From NCBI GenBank assembly GCA_020635255.1, contig JACKAC010000001.1:1465501-1529500 (forward strand): DNA of 64,000 nucleotides. Direction: 5' to 3'. The translations under genes and the position numbers were made by a program. The DNA is from Ignavibacteriales bacterium (GTDB lineage Bacteria > Bacteroidota > Ignavibacteria > Tepidaquicellales > Tepidaquicellaceae). The notes under the pieces were generated by a model, which saw only the letters and a program-made list of their open reading frames with translations, did no database searches and was not told the DNA's origin. Of the stretch, positions 42,336 through 51,725 are shown one piece after another. Numbering within the stretch: position 1 is the first letter of the stretch; every line of letters begins with the position of its first letter.

Positions 42336-43061
42336 TTATATGGTTATACCTTCATTTTTAATACGCTCTCCTTTTGCACTCAAAATATCTTCTTCGATAA
42401 GACCGTCTCGTAACCTAATTATTCTGTTTGCTCTCTGGGCTATCTCATCTTCGTGTGTTACGAGAATGATAGTGTTTCCTTTTGTCCAGAGTTCATCCAA
42501 AAGATCCATTATTTCATAACTCGTTTTAGTATCCAGGTTTCCTGTGGGCTCATCCGCCAGTATTATAGATGGATTATTCACAAGCGCCCTTGCTACGGCA
42601 ACCCTCTGTCTCTGTCCGCCCGATAGTTCATTGGGTTTATGAAGCATCCTATCCCCTAATCCAACATTTATCAGTGCTTCTTCGGCTACTTCTTCCCTTT
42701 CTGCTTTACTCATTCCTGAATAGATCAAAGGAAGTTCGACATTCTGGAGTGCATTTATCCGGGGAAGAAGATTAAACGTTTGGAATACGAAGCCTATCTC
42801 CTTGTTTCTAATAGTAGCCAGTTCATCATCATCTAATTCGCTTACATTATTCCCATTAAGAATATACTCTCCGCTTGTTGCCGTGTCGAGACATCCTACG
42901 ACGTTCATCAGTGTTGACTTACCCGAACCTGAGGGTCCCATAATAGCAACATACTCATTCCTCTCAATATTCAGCGTAACACCGTTCAGAGCATAAAGCT
43001 CCTCCTCACCCATTATATATACTTTGGTAATGTCTCTTATTTCTATGATGTTATCAGCCAT
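42336..43061 (-). CDS. MacB/LolD-type ABC transporter ATPase
   Basis: This 241-residue ATPase has Walker A GPSGSGKSTLMN (residues 40-51), Q-loop FVFQTFNLLPRINALQNVELP, signature LSGGQRQRVAVARAL, Walker B IILADEPTGNLD and the H-loop in ILVTHEDEIAQRA. The family powers the mechanotransmission of MacB/FtsX-type permeases. Its start overlaps the end of the adaptor gene by 8 bases. Confidence 0.93.
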   Translation of the reverse strand: MADNIIEIRDITKVYIMGEEELYALNGVTLNIERNEYVAIMGPSGSGKSTLMNVVGCLDTATSGEYILNGNNVSELDDDELATIRNKEIGFVFQTFNLLPRINALQNVELPLIYSGMSKAEREEVAEEALINVGLGDRMLHKPNELSGGQRQRVAVARALVNNPSIILADEPTGNLDTKTSYEIMDLLDELWTKGNTIILVTHEDEIAQRANRIIRLRDGLIEEDILSAKGERIKNEGITI

Positions 43062-44400
43062 CGGATTCTTTATTATCCTTATTTGATTTATTCTTATCCT
43101 CTATCTTTACCTTCGTATCATCTTCCAGCTCACTGTTTATCGCCTTAAAACTTCCCTTGACAACCTGCTCGCCTTCAGTAAGGCCGTCCGTTATCTCAAT
43201 ATATGATTCATCACTTATACCTGACTTAACGTCTTTCTTCTTAGCAACTCCGTTCTCTACTATGAATACAACCTCTTGTGGTTTTTCCTGCTGTCCGCCT
43301 GTATTTTGCATCGAAAGATTTTCATTGCCGGTACCATCCTGGTTTGTTTCATCCTTTTTTTGGTCATCACGTATTGTAACGGATTGTATTGGAACCGATA
43401 ATACGTTATCCTTCTTATCAACCTCTATATATGCCGTGCAACTCATACCGGGACGTAGCTTCAGGTCATTGTTCAGTATTCTTATTTTTACTATGAAGTT
43501 TACCACCTCTTCCTGTGTTCCCTGTCCGGTCGTCTGGGCAGAATTACCTACTTCATAGACCACTCCTATGAACTTCTTATCCGGGAATGCGTCTATTTCT
43601 ACTCGTGATGTATCACCTACCTTTACTTTAGCAACGTCTGTTTCTCCAACCTCTACCTGGCATTCCATCTTTGAAAGGTCGGAGATCGTCATTATCATCG
43701 AACCCTGGTTAGAGATCGTTCCAAGAACCTTTTCACCCGGTTCGTTATTTAGTGTAGTAACCGTGCCACTTATCGGTGAGTTTATAATGGTCTTGGATAT
43801 ATCATACTTTACGGAATTTACTGCCGCTTGTTGCTGGTTAATTTGAGCCTTAATTGTATTCATTTGAGCCAGCGTTTGATCAACGTTGCTTTTTGCTATA
43901 TCCAGCTCGCTCTGCGTAGCGAGCCCCTTATCATATAGTTGCTTTACCCTGTTATATTCCAGCTGGTATTTTTCCAATGTTACATCCTGTGCCTCAAGAT
44001 TCCTTTTCTGAACATTTACACCCGCTTGCTGTTGCTGAAGTTGTGGATAATATACATCCGGTTTTATTTTTACCACCAGGTCACCCTTATTAACCTGGTC
44101 ACCTTCCTTAAATGGAAGCGATATGATCTCACCACTGACTTCTGCGCTTATATCTACCTGTATCTCAGACTGGATCTTACCTGTCGCAGTTACAGTTTGA
44201 GTTATATTCCGCCTTTGAACGGGTTCTACCTGTACCTCAAGCGCTTTCTCTTTATTGCTTGAGACCACTACGGCAATTATTATTATAAATACTACCGCTA
44301 ATATCAGACCGATTATCAGTCCCTTACGGGATTTCTTCTTTCTCCTTTTGACCTTAGGAAGCGGTGTAGGCGATGAAGTTGGTATTTGTGTTTCTGACAT
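43054..44400 (-). CDS. MacA/HlyD-family periplasmic adaptor
   Basis: This 448-residue membrane-fusion protein has one N-terminal membrane anchor (about 28-48, LIIGLILAVVFIIIIAVVV), a barrel-sandwich region (TGKIQSEIQVDISAEVSGEI) and an alpha-hairpin coiled coil (about 125-205). Beta-barrel and membrane-proximal domains follow, with LRPGMSCTAYIEV. A Gln/Asn/Glu-rich insertion lies near residues 345-370 and the tail is Lys/Asp-rich. It links the permeases to the TolC-like channel. Confidence 0.9.
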   Translation of the reverse strand: MSETQIPTSSPTPLPKVKRRKKKSRKGLIIGLILAVVFIIIIAVVVSSNKEKALEVQVEPVQRRNITQTVTATGKIQSEIQVDISAEVSGEIISLPFKEGDQVNKGDLVVKIKPDVYYPQLQQQQAGVNVQKRNLEAQDVTLEKYQLEYNRVKQLYDKGLATQSELDIAKSNVDQTLAQMNTIKAQINQQQAAVNSVKYDISKTIINSPISGTVTTLNNEPGEKVLGTISNQGSMIMTISDLSKMECQVEVGETDVAKVKVGDTSRVEIDAFPDKKFIGVVYEVGNSAQTTGQGTQEEVVNFIVKIRILNNDLKLRPGMSCTAYIEVDKKDNVLSVPIQSVTIRDDQKKDETNQDGTGNENLSMQNTGGQQEKPQEVVFIVENGVAKKKDVKSGISDESYIEITDGLTEGEQVVKGSFKAINSELEDDTKVKIEDKNKSNKDNKESDG

Positions 44401-44431
44401 TATTGTTTATTTAATTGTGTATTGTAAAATT

Positions 44432-45781
44432 TTAGTATGTTAATGCACCTATATAATAGTCTATCTGCCTTTTGGCAAGCAGAAAATTATATACTGCGTT
44501 GCTTTGCTGTATTCTTAGATTATTTAATGCAATTGTCGCCGTCTGAACTTCGAGTATTGTACCAAGCCCTACCCTGTAATTTTCCTCCGCCAATAGCTTA
44601 TCCTGCTCAGCTGATTGTATGCTTGTCTCAAGTATCTGTGCCTGTTTGTATGCCGTTTCAAGGTCTAGAACTGACTTCTTAACTTCCGCGCTTATCTGTA
44701 ATTCCAGGTTAGAAAGCTCATCCTTTCTCTGCTTAACATTCACTTCGGCAATCTGCTTGTTGTTATCTAGACTAAAGCCCAAAAATATTGGATAAGAAAC
44801 AGTAATACCGTATGACGCTACCCTGGTATCGGTTATACCATCTATAGACTGCCCTGAAAGATTATAATCACCAAAAGCTGTTACAGTCGGGAAATAAACA
44901 CTTCTTTCTGCTATATCGAGCTCTAGCATCCTTGAATTTATATCCTGCACTACTGATTTATAATCATACCTGTTATCAACTGCTTTTCTATAGAGATTCT
45001 GCGTATTTGAGTACTGATCCAAAACTGTCTTTAATTCCGCCGTCGTCATATTAGGATTTATCCCCGAAGAGCTTAGTTCTATTTCCTTATTGATGTCGTC
45101 ATTCATCTGCAACAAAAGATCCACCTTCGACTTTTTAAAATCATTCTTCGAACTCTCCAGCGCTAGCTCGTTCTGCGCAACCTGCACCTCCTGCCTGTAT
45201 ACGTCCGCTAACGTCGACTTACCTGCCTCCATATATGCCTTCACTCTATCGAGCTGGGATTTCGAATCATTGAGATTCTCCTCGTTTATTACAACTACCT
45301 GCTCTTTCTTTAAAGCATCGAAGTATGCTACATTTATATTCAGTGCTACCTGCCTCTTGGAATTTTCCAGATCTAACTTTAGCTTTGTAAATCTCGATTC
45401 GTTCAGATCCACAGTCTTGTAATTTGAAAATCCATTAAAAAGCGTCAACTGTGAATTCAACCTGAGATTAAAGTTGTCGGATGTCGTGTTTTGATCGCCA
45501 ATTGTTATCGGCACTCCATTTTGGAAAATCGTACCGCCTTTTGAATAAGTATGGTTCCTTGTCCATCCCCCTGAAAAAGTCAGCGTCGGAAAAAGATCTC
45601 CCTCGGATGTTTTTGTATTGTATCCCTGTATCTCCATACTGCTTACTATTGTCTGGATGGAAATATTATTATTGATGCCCGTTCTTACCGCCTCATTGAG
45701 ATCTATAACTTCCTGGGAGTAAGTATTTCCGTAAAATGCAAATAGTAGTGCGCCGAGTATTAACAATACTTTTTTGCTCAT
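44432..45781 (-). CDS. TolC-family outer-membrane efflux protein
   Basis: This 449-residue protein has a signal peptide (about 1-22). It has the duplicated outer-membrane efflux repeats: long coiled-coil helices with NINVAYFDALKKEQVVVINEENL and LDLETAYKQAQILETSIQSAEQD, and strand segments such as GGWTRNHTYSKGG. It should trimerise to form the outer channel for the adaptor and ABC pump encoded next. It is the first gene of the operon and follows a 203-base spacer shared with queD. Confidence 0.9.
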   Translation of the reverse strand: MSKKVLLILGALLFAFYGNTYSQEVIDLNEAVRTGINNNISIQTIVSSMEIQGYNTKTSEGDLFPTLTFSGGWTRNHTYSKGGTIFQNGVPITIGDQNTTSDNFNLRLNSQLTLFNGFSNYKTVDLNESRFTKLKLDLENSKRQVALNINVAYFDALKKEQVVVINEENLNDSKSQLDRVKAYMEAGKSTLADVYRQEVQVAQNELALESSKNDFKKSKVDLLLQMNDDINKEIELSSSGINPNMTTAELKTVLDQYSNTQNLYRKAVDNRYDYKSVVQDINSRMLELDIAERSVYFPTVTAFGDYNLSGQSIDGITDTRVASYGITVSYPIFLGFSLDNNKQIAEVNVKQRKDELSNLELQISAEVKKSVLDLETAYKQAQILETSIQSAEQDKLLAEENYRVGLGTILEVQTATIALNNLRIQQSNAVYNFLLAKRQIDYYIGALTY

Positions 45782-46002
45782 TAAAATATTTTATGTTGTT
45801 TGGATTGTCCGATAATCGGTTTATATAACGTAATTAAATATAGTTAGTTTCAAAAAGCTTTTATATGCAAAAATAATCTTTAACTGCTCCCTAAATTTAA
45901 TGTTTTGACGCCAATAGATTCAAAAGGTTGCACTCATTACGGCTATAAGTATATAATATATAATGGATTTTAACTATTTTAATCATGATAAAAAAGCAGA
46001 AC

Positions 46003-46407
46003 ATGATATACATTACCAGAAAAGAACATTTTTCCTCAGCCCATAAACTAAATAATCCGGCACTCTCCGAAGAGCAGAATCTCGAGATATACGGAAAATG
46101 CAATAATTTCCACGGGCATAACTATTATATAGAGGTTACTCTAGCCGGTGAGCCTGATAAGGATAGCGGCTACGTTATGGACCTCAAAAAACTAAAAGAA
46201 ATAATCCACAAAAATATTATAGATAAGGTTGACCACAAATACCTCAATGATACTGAACTATTTAAAGATATTGTCCCCACAACTGAAAATATGGCGATGG
46301 TATTCTGGGACCAATTGATAGATAAAGTTACCTCTGAAAATGTCAAGCTCTACTCCATTCGATTATATGAAACCGAAAAAAACTATGTGGAGTATAGGGG
46401 TGAGTAA
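46003..46407 (+). CDS. queD: 6-carboxy-tetrahydropterin synthase (QueD/PTPS family)
   Basis: This 134-residue enzyme starts at MIYITRKEHF; an ATG six codons upstream (45985) is also possible. Zinc-binding histidines are in SSAHKL and FHGHNYY. The catalytic Cys is in GKCNNFHGH, the QueD arrangement. YVMDLKKLKEI, KVDHKYLND and PTTENMAMVFWD match the rest of the fold. QueD converts dihydroneopterin triphosphate to 6-carboxytetrahydropterin for queuosine synthesis; no other queuosine gene is nearby. It overlaps the next gene by 8 bases. Confidence 0.88.
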   Translation: MIYITRKEHFSSAHKLNNPALSEEQNLEIYGKCNNFHGHNYYIEVTLAGEPDKDSGYVMDLKKLKEIIHKNIIDKVDHKYLNDTELFKDIVPTTENMAMVFWDQLIDKVTSENVKLYSIRLYETEKNYVEYRGE

Positions 46408-47185
46408 CATTACCAAAGGCGAAGTAAAATTCTATGCCTCCCTCAAGCAGAAAAAAAATAGGGAGCTTGAAAAAAAATTCATTATCGAAGGCACCCATCT
46501 AGTTGAAGAAGCCCTTCGATCCGAGATTTATTCCGGCAAGCTCGAAAAGGTCCTCGTAAGAAAAGATTATATGAATGAAGACCTTCTTGCTACAATTGCT
46601 AAAAAGAACATCCCCATCGCAACCGTTTCCTCAAAAGACCTGGAAAAAATATCCGATACTGTAACTCCGCAGGGAATTATTGGCGTAGTAGATATTCCTT
46701 CTGGAACCATCGCATCGCCTTCGACTGGTCCAATTATTGCGCTGGATAATATAAATGATCCCGGCAATATGGGTACGATCTTGCGGACAGCGTATTGGTA
46801 TGACGTAAAGAGTATAATTGTCAGCGAAAACACCGTCGATATATTCAATCCAAAGGTCGTTAGAGGATCACAGGGAGGAATATTTAATATTTCCGTTGAT
46901 ACTGTACCTAATCTACATCAATACCTCCTGCAAAAAGCAAACGAGGGTTGGACGGTACTCCTGACCGACCTTAAAGCAAAAGAATATCTGTCGGATTACA
47001 GCTTCACCGGTGATAAATATATCCTCGTACTCGGTAGTGAAGCCTCCGGCGTATCACCCTCTATACTCTCCGAAAATAAATTCCACAGTATCAAAATTAA
47101 ACCTTACTCTAAATGTGAATCTCTCAACGTAGGGGTTACTACAGGAATAATGCTTAACGAATTCCGCTCTAAAACAGACAAATAA
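46400..47185 (+). CDS. SpoU-family (TrmH/RlmB-like) RNA 2'-O-methyltransferase
   Basis: The GTG at 46400 is preceded by GGAG seven bases upstream and gives 261 residues starting VSNITKGEVKFYASLKQKKN. Earlier starts at 46385 or 46340 are possible but lie in an unconserved stretch overlapping queD. A substrate-binding domain (EKKFIIEGTHLVEEAL) precedes the knotted SPOUT domain: motif 1 LDNINDPGNMGTILRTA, motif 2 LVLGSEASGVS, motif 3 IKPYSKCESLNVGVTTGIML. The enzyme methylates a ribose in rRNA or tRNA; the site is not predictable. Confidence 0.88.
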   Translation: MSNITKGEVKFYASLKQKKNRELEKKFIIEGTHLVEEALRSEIYSGKLEKVLVRKDYMNEDLLATIAKKNIPIATVSSKDLEKISDTVTPQGIIGVVDIPSGTIASPSTGPIIALDNINDPGNMGTILRTAYWYDVKSIIVSENTVDIFNPKVVRGSQGGIFNISVDTVPNLHQYLLQKANEGWTVLLTDLKAKEYLSDYSFTGDKYILVLGSEASGVSPSILSENKFHSIKIKPYSKCESLNVGVTTGIMLNEFRSKTDK

Positions 47186-47188
47186 AAA

Positions 47189-47214
47189 GCCCCTCCTCGC
47201 AAAAACGAGAAGGG
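47189..47214 (-). terminator. Terminator of the 664-residue T9SS protein gene
   Basis: CCCTCCTCG (47191-47199) and CGAGAAGGG (47206-47214) pair with one mismatch. On the minus strand the stem is followed by GGCTTTTTATTT. It lies between convergent genes. Confidence 0.65.
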
Positions 47215-47241
47215 ACTCGTGTGATTAAAAATTTCCCCAAA

Positions 47242-49236
47242 TTATTTAATCAACAACATCTTTTTAGTAACAGTGTAGTATCCCGTTTGTAATTTATAAA
47301 AATATACTCCGGACGATAATCCGTCACCCTTGAAATCCACACTATAAGATCCTGCGTCCTGAACTCCCTGTTTGTATGTCTTTATCAGCTCGCCTGAGGT
47401 ACTATAGACCAGTATGTTCACGTCGGTCTTTCTTGCCAGGGAATACCCTATCCTTGTTACAGGGTTAAAAGGATTCGGATAATTTTGCTGTAGTTCGAAT
47501 TTAGTTACCAGATTATTATGTGTCAACGTAGTGACTGTAGTCGAAGCATATATCGTTGCTGCCCTTTTATGGATCGGTGTACCGTTAGGACCTTGAGCGG
47601 TCACCGTTACCGTGTATGTACCCGGTGTAAGATTATTTGCCGTGAGCCTTACCTTTCTGCTTCCTGTAGGACTGGGAAGTATGTTTCCATTCGGATAAGA
47701 AATATTCAACGAAGCTCCTGGATTGGGGTTGATCGATGCAGAAAACATTACAGTATCAGTGTATAATTTCACGCTCGGTATATTTGCTGTTATATCTATC
47801 ATTCCATTGACTGAGTTTATACTGTCACTCGACGGGTTCAGCAGGTATGCAAAATCCGGGAAGTAAGCCACATAACTATCGTACCTTCCAACTCTGAAAT
47901 CTGCCCATGAGATCATCGAGGTTTTTGAATTGGATGACACTGCATTATAATCTCCTTGATATCGGGGCGTTCCTCCGCCGCCACATGTCGGGCAATCTAT
48001 CTTCATTTTTTGATTTGATATCATCTGGTTCTGAATGAACGTTGCTCCTCCATCTGTTGAATACGACGCATAGATCAACGCGCTATCGCTGGTCGGTGTA
48101 TCCCTTGTATCCATCCATTGTACATAAAGTCTTCCTGTTTCCTTATCACACCATGTTGCTGGATGCCATTGCTGGTTATTTTGAGTATTTGCATCGTCAT
48201 TCACTTTCACTTCCGAAGACCAGCTTGTACCCCCGTTTGTTGAATACCTGCAAAATACATCTGATTTGTTACCGCTTCCTGAAGGCTGGTTTGAAGCATA
48301 GACCAGGTACAGCCTTCCTCTGAATGATCCCCAGCTATTATCCGCTGTTATAAATGGATATGGTCTGGTTCTCATATTTGAAACGGAGTTTCTTCCGCCT
48401 ACATTTGTACCAACATAATTTGCAAAATTTTGCGATGACATCTGGCTAAAATTTGCTCCACCGTTAGTTGATCTGTAAAAGGTATATGTTGAGGCAAACG
48501 AGCTTCCGGAATTTGTTACTACATAAACAGAACCGCCTGATGTACTTCCATTGGGACCTACACACACCATCATCCCGGGAAGACTCTGAGTACCCGGTGT
48601 GAAGGTCTGGTTAAAGCTTAAACCGCCATCGGTGCTCCTTCTAAAGGTTCCGCCTCCGCTTGTAGTCATTACGATATAAACGTTATTTGAATACGGACCA
48701 TTTGATTGATCTGCCGCTATCCAATTCTTATCAACACCAAGATTCCCCGCTACATCGCTTAACCAAGATATTGAGTTGTTGGTCGATTTCACTACCCTTG
48801 TTCCGAATACACTAAAACCGTTTCCGTACATATTTTCGTAATACAGATTTCCCGCACTGTCATATGCTGTTACAGGATCACCCATCATAGTTGAACCGGA
48901 GAAAGGAGGATTGTTTCGCTGCCAATCGAATCCATTCGTTGTGTACCATGTATTGTTTATGTTGAATGCAACAAAATACTGTCCCGGCATACGAGGATTC
49001 TCGGAAATGTGGGATTCCGCAAAATCCGTTCCCAGAAAAAAATTGTCATAACCATTAACTACTATCACAGTTGCATCCACATTATCATTTTGATTATTTG
49101 AAACAAAATATTTCCAGGGTATGAAATCCCTGTTCGGATCATCTCTCCACTGAGCATCCGCTTTACCTTGAATAAAAAAACAAATAATAAATAAACACAC
49201 TAATCCCCTGAAAGAAGAATTTTTATAGTTTGACAT
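47242..49236 (-). CDS. Secreted BNR/sialidase-like propeller protein with T9SS sorting domain, copy A
   Basis: This 664-residue exported protein has a signal peptide (about 1-28, ending GKADA). A propeller of BNR/Asp-box-like blocks follows (RSTDGGLSFNQTF, YSTNGGTSWSSEV, YSTDGGATFIQNQ). A Cys motif CPTCGGGG lies near residue 415. An Ig-like region precedes the T9SS domain that starts FELQQNYPNPFNPVTRI. Catalytic sialidase residues were not identified, so an enzyme role is not claimed. It is a paralogue of the gene at 49507, sharing domain order and GPNGTP..TIYASTTVT. Confidence 0.82.
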   Translation of the reverse strand: MSNYKNSSFRGLVCLFIICFFIQGKADAQWRDDPNRDFIPWKYFVSNNQNDNVDATVIVVNGYDNFFLGTDFAESHISENPRMPGQYFVAFNINNTWYTTNGFDWQRNNPPFSGSTMMGDPVTAYDSAGNLYYENMYGNGFSVFGTRVVKSTNNSISWLSDVAGNLGVDKNWIAADQSNGPYSNNVYIVMTTSGGGTFRRSTDGGLSFNQTFTPGTQSLPGMMVCVGPNGSTSGGSVYVVTNSGSSFASTYTFYRSTNGGANFSQMSSQNFANYVGTNVGGRNSVSNMRTRPYPFITADNSWGSFRGRLYLVYASNQPSGSGNKSDVFCRYSTNGGTSWSSEVKVNDDANTQNNQQWHPATWCDKETGRLYVQWMDTRDTPTSDSALIYASYSTDGGATFIQNQMISNQKMKIDCPTCGGGGTPRYQGDYNAVSSNSKTSMISWADFRVGRYDSYVAYFPDFAYLLNPSSDSINSVNGMIDITANIPSVKLYTDTVMFSASINPNPGASLNISYPNGNILPSPTGSRKVRLTANNLTPGTYTVTVTAQGPNGTPIHKRAATIYASTTVTTLTHNNLVTKFELQQNYPNPFNPVTRIGYSLARKTDVNILVYSTSGELIKTYKQGVQDAGSYSVDFKGDGLSSGVYFYKLQTGYYTVTKKMLLIK

Positions 49237-49460
49237 CTGCTTGGTTTTAAATTCCTAAAGAATTTATTGGTTTAAAAAATATCTCATTTAGGGCAATAAA
49301 CCAATAACCATTTAGGCTAAAAAAGAGAAATTGGATTTGAACAAAAATTAAAATTTGGGGGGGTAATCTTAAAATTTTATTTTCTAAACAAAGGAGTCAC
49401 TAAATCACCCAAAATGTAATTCACTTCCATCTTGTCTTAAAGATCAGGCATATAAAACAA

Positions 49461-49486
49461 AAAAGCCCCTTGAAAAAGGGGCTTTT
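49461..49486 (-). terminator. Terminator of the 669-residue T9SS protein gene
   Basis: AAAAGCCCC (49461-49469) and GGGGCTTTT (49478-49486) form a 9-bp stem. On the minus strand it is followed by TTTGTTTTAT. The 270-base gap 49237-49506 otherwise holds only AT-rich sequence and a run of seven Gs at 49357-49363. Confidence 0.85.
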
Positions 49487-49506
49487 AATCAATCTTGATA
49501 AAAATT

Positions 49507-51516
49507 TTACTTTATCAGAAGCATCTTTCTTGTTTCTGTAAAGAATTCTGTTTCGAGCTTGTAATAATATACACCGGAAGCTAATCCTTCACCTTTGAAA
49601 TTGATAAAATATCTACCGGCATTTTGGAATCCTTGATTTATTGTTTGCACTTGTTTTCCCGCAGCGTTATATACGGTCAATTTCACATTAGTGTTCTTTG
49701 CTAATGCATAATCAATCCTTGTGCTTGGGTTAAACGGATTCGGATAATTTTGCATCAGTTCGAATTTCTCCGGCAAGCTTGCAGTGTTACCAATCGATGT
49801 AACTGTTGTTGATGCATAAATAGTTACATTTCTTCTGTGTACTGGAGTTCCGTTTGGTCCTTCCGACTGAATTGTTAATGTATATGTTCCCGGAGTCAAA
49901 TTGTTTGCAGTTAATCTGACCCTTCTTGAACCATTAGGCGTCGGGAAAACGCTTCCACCCGGATATGTTATACTCAAAGCTCCGCCTGGATTCGGTGTAA
50001 CCGAAGCACTTAGACTTACTGAACCCGTATATAATTTTACTGATGGTATCAGAGCTATTACTTCTATCTGACCGTTAACTGAATTTATACTATCAGAGGT
50101 TGGTGGAATAGTCTGGAACGCATAATCTGGGAAATATGAACCCATGTTTGTATAGTTACAGCTTCTTGGATCGTACCAAACCGCATAACCAACATTCTCG
50201 TTGGCTGTCATTCCGTCATAATCACCTCTGTAACAGTTTTGGTTAGCTCCGCATGCAGGACATGGATATGTCCATGATGCGTTTGAGATCCTTTGATTAG
50301 TAGCAAATGTCTGACCACCGTCTGTTGAATATGTTGCCCAGACACCGGTTAGATATGTTGCTGGATTTTCCCTGGTATCATACCACTTTATGTATAGCTT
50401 TCCGGTTTCTTTTTCACACCAGATAGCCGGGAACCATTGATCACTAAGTGTTGGATTTGCATTATCGTTTACCTGGATCGGGCTTGACCATGAAACTCCT
50501 TTGTCATCACTGTACTGAAGGAATACATCCGGCTTGTTGCCGTTTCCTACAGGTCTGTTTGATGAGTATACAAGGTAAGCTCTACCTCTATGCGGACCAT
50601 AGCTGTTATCCATTGCGATCATAGGATAAGGTCTCATCCTTGCATTGTTGATAACAAGTCTGCCAACTGAGTTTAAAGTACCTGAATAACCGGCAACATT
50701 TAATGATGCTCCGTTATTGAATGTTGCACCGCCGTCTGTAGAGTAGTGGAAGTTATATACGCAAGCAGCGGTACTACCGGTATTAGTAACATAAAGAACC
50801 GTTCCACCCTGCACAGAGCCGTTCGGACCAACTGCAATCATTACACCTGGAATAGTATTAGATGATGAATATGTTGTTGTCCATGATGTTCCACCGTTTG
50901 TTGAGCGAGCAAAGTTACCCGGAGTGATCGCGGCATATACATAACCGCCGTAAGGACCGTTTGTCTGATCAACAGCCAAGGTATTTCTGTCATTACCACT
51001 GACTGAAAGAACGGGCGATGTCCAGTTATTACCGTTTGTTGTTGACTTGTAAACATACTGTCCGCTTACACCTGAACCGTAATAAAGTACACCGTTGCTA
51101 TCGTAACCCGACCATGGGTCACAGCATGTTCCACCCGGATATGACGGGTTAAACGAAACCCAATCATGACCATTAGTAGTATTTCTGGCGTTCTGAGGTG
51201 AGCCGTTCACTCCAAAGAATATCCATTTCGGATTTCTTGGATTAGATGTCATATTCTGTTCTGCAAAGTCCACGCCCATATCGAAGTTATCATATCCATT
51301 TGCATCGGTAATTACATCTAAATTACCATCATGCTGCATGTGCAGATAATGCTCATACGCCTCCCTGGTTGGTTGATCGAGATATGGATCATTGTCATTA
51401 AAGATCCAATAATCATCCTCACCCTGACCTTGTAAGACTATTATGCCCCCTACTACTACAACTACTAATAGTAGACTCCTGAACACAGTATTAAAAAATT
51501 TGGGGAAATTTTTCAT
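49507..51516 (-). CDS. Secreted BNR/sialidase-like propeller protein with T9SS sorting domain, copy B
   Basis: This 669-residue paralogue of the downstream gene starts with a signal peptide containing a valine-rich core (LLLVVVVVGGIIVLQG). Asp-box-like blocks are RSTNGGTSWTTTY, YSTDGGATFNNG and YSTDGGQTFATNQ, with CPACGANQNC near residue 440. The T9SS domain starts FELMQNYPNPFNPSTRI and ends in TRKMLLIK. A strong Shine-Dalgarno AAAGGAG (51527-51521) lies 4 bases before the ATG, stronger than for most genes here. Surface location is predicted; function is unknown. Confidence 0.82.
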   Translation of the reverse strand: MKNFPKFFNTVFRSLLLVVVVVGGIIVLQGQGEDDYWIFNDNDPYLDQPTREAYEHYLHMQHDGNLDVITDANGYDNFDMGVDFAEQNMTSNPRNPKWIFFGVNGSPQNARNTTNGHDWVSFNPSYPGGTCCDPWSGYDSNGVLYYGSGVSGQYVYKSTTNGNNWTSPVLSVSGNDRNTLAVDQTNGPYGGYVYAAITPGNFARSTNGGTSWTTTYSSSNTIPGVMIAVGPNGSVQGGTVLYVTNTGSTAACVYNFHYSTDGGATFNNGASLNVAGYSGTLNSVGRLVINNARMRPYPMIAMDNSYGPHRGRAYLVYSSNRPVGNGNKPDVFLQYSDDKGVSWSSPIQVNDNANPTLSDQWFPAIWCEKETGKLYIKWYDTRENPATYLTGVWATYSTDGGQTFATNQRISNASWTYPCPACGANQNCYRGDYDGMTANENVGYAVWYDPRSCNYTNMGSYFPDYAFQTIPPTSDSINSVNGQIEVIALIPSVKLYTGSVSLSASVTPNPGGALSITYPGGSVFPTPNGSRRVRLTANNLTPGTYTLTIQSEGPNGTPVHRRNVTIYASTTVTSIGNTASLPEKFELMQNYPNPFNPSTRIDYALAKNTNVKLTVYNAAGKQVQTINQGFQNAGRYFINFKGEGLASGVYYYKLETEFFTETRKMLLIK

Positions 51517-51725
51517 TGTTCTCCTTTCAGAAAAATTAATTGGTTGATTAGATAGTTGACTTTTTTTAAAAAAAATTCTCCTTACTGAGCAATTATTACT
51601 AATTCTCCTTATATGTAAAATATCTCATTATCTTATCTAAGTCAATGAAATTTATTTAAGCATGCAAACCAAAATAATTTGAAAATTTTCACAAATTTAG
51701 TATCTTGCAATAGAAGTTTTACTCA

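Noticed and set aside
45809..45819. CCGATAATCGG short palindrome between tolC-like and queD genes
   Set aside because: An 11-base palindrome is expected by chance in a window this size and no second copy or promoter was found beside it.
49357..49363. Run of seven Gs upstream of a T9SS gene as a phase-variation tract
   Set aside because: It is a single short run outside any coding frame and about 120 bases from the start codon, with no nearby promoter spacing to alter.
47242..51516. True sialidases for the BNR-repeat T9SS proteins
   Set aside because: Asp-box-like blocks are present, but the arginine triad and the Tyr/Glu pair of sialidases could not be identified.
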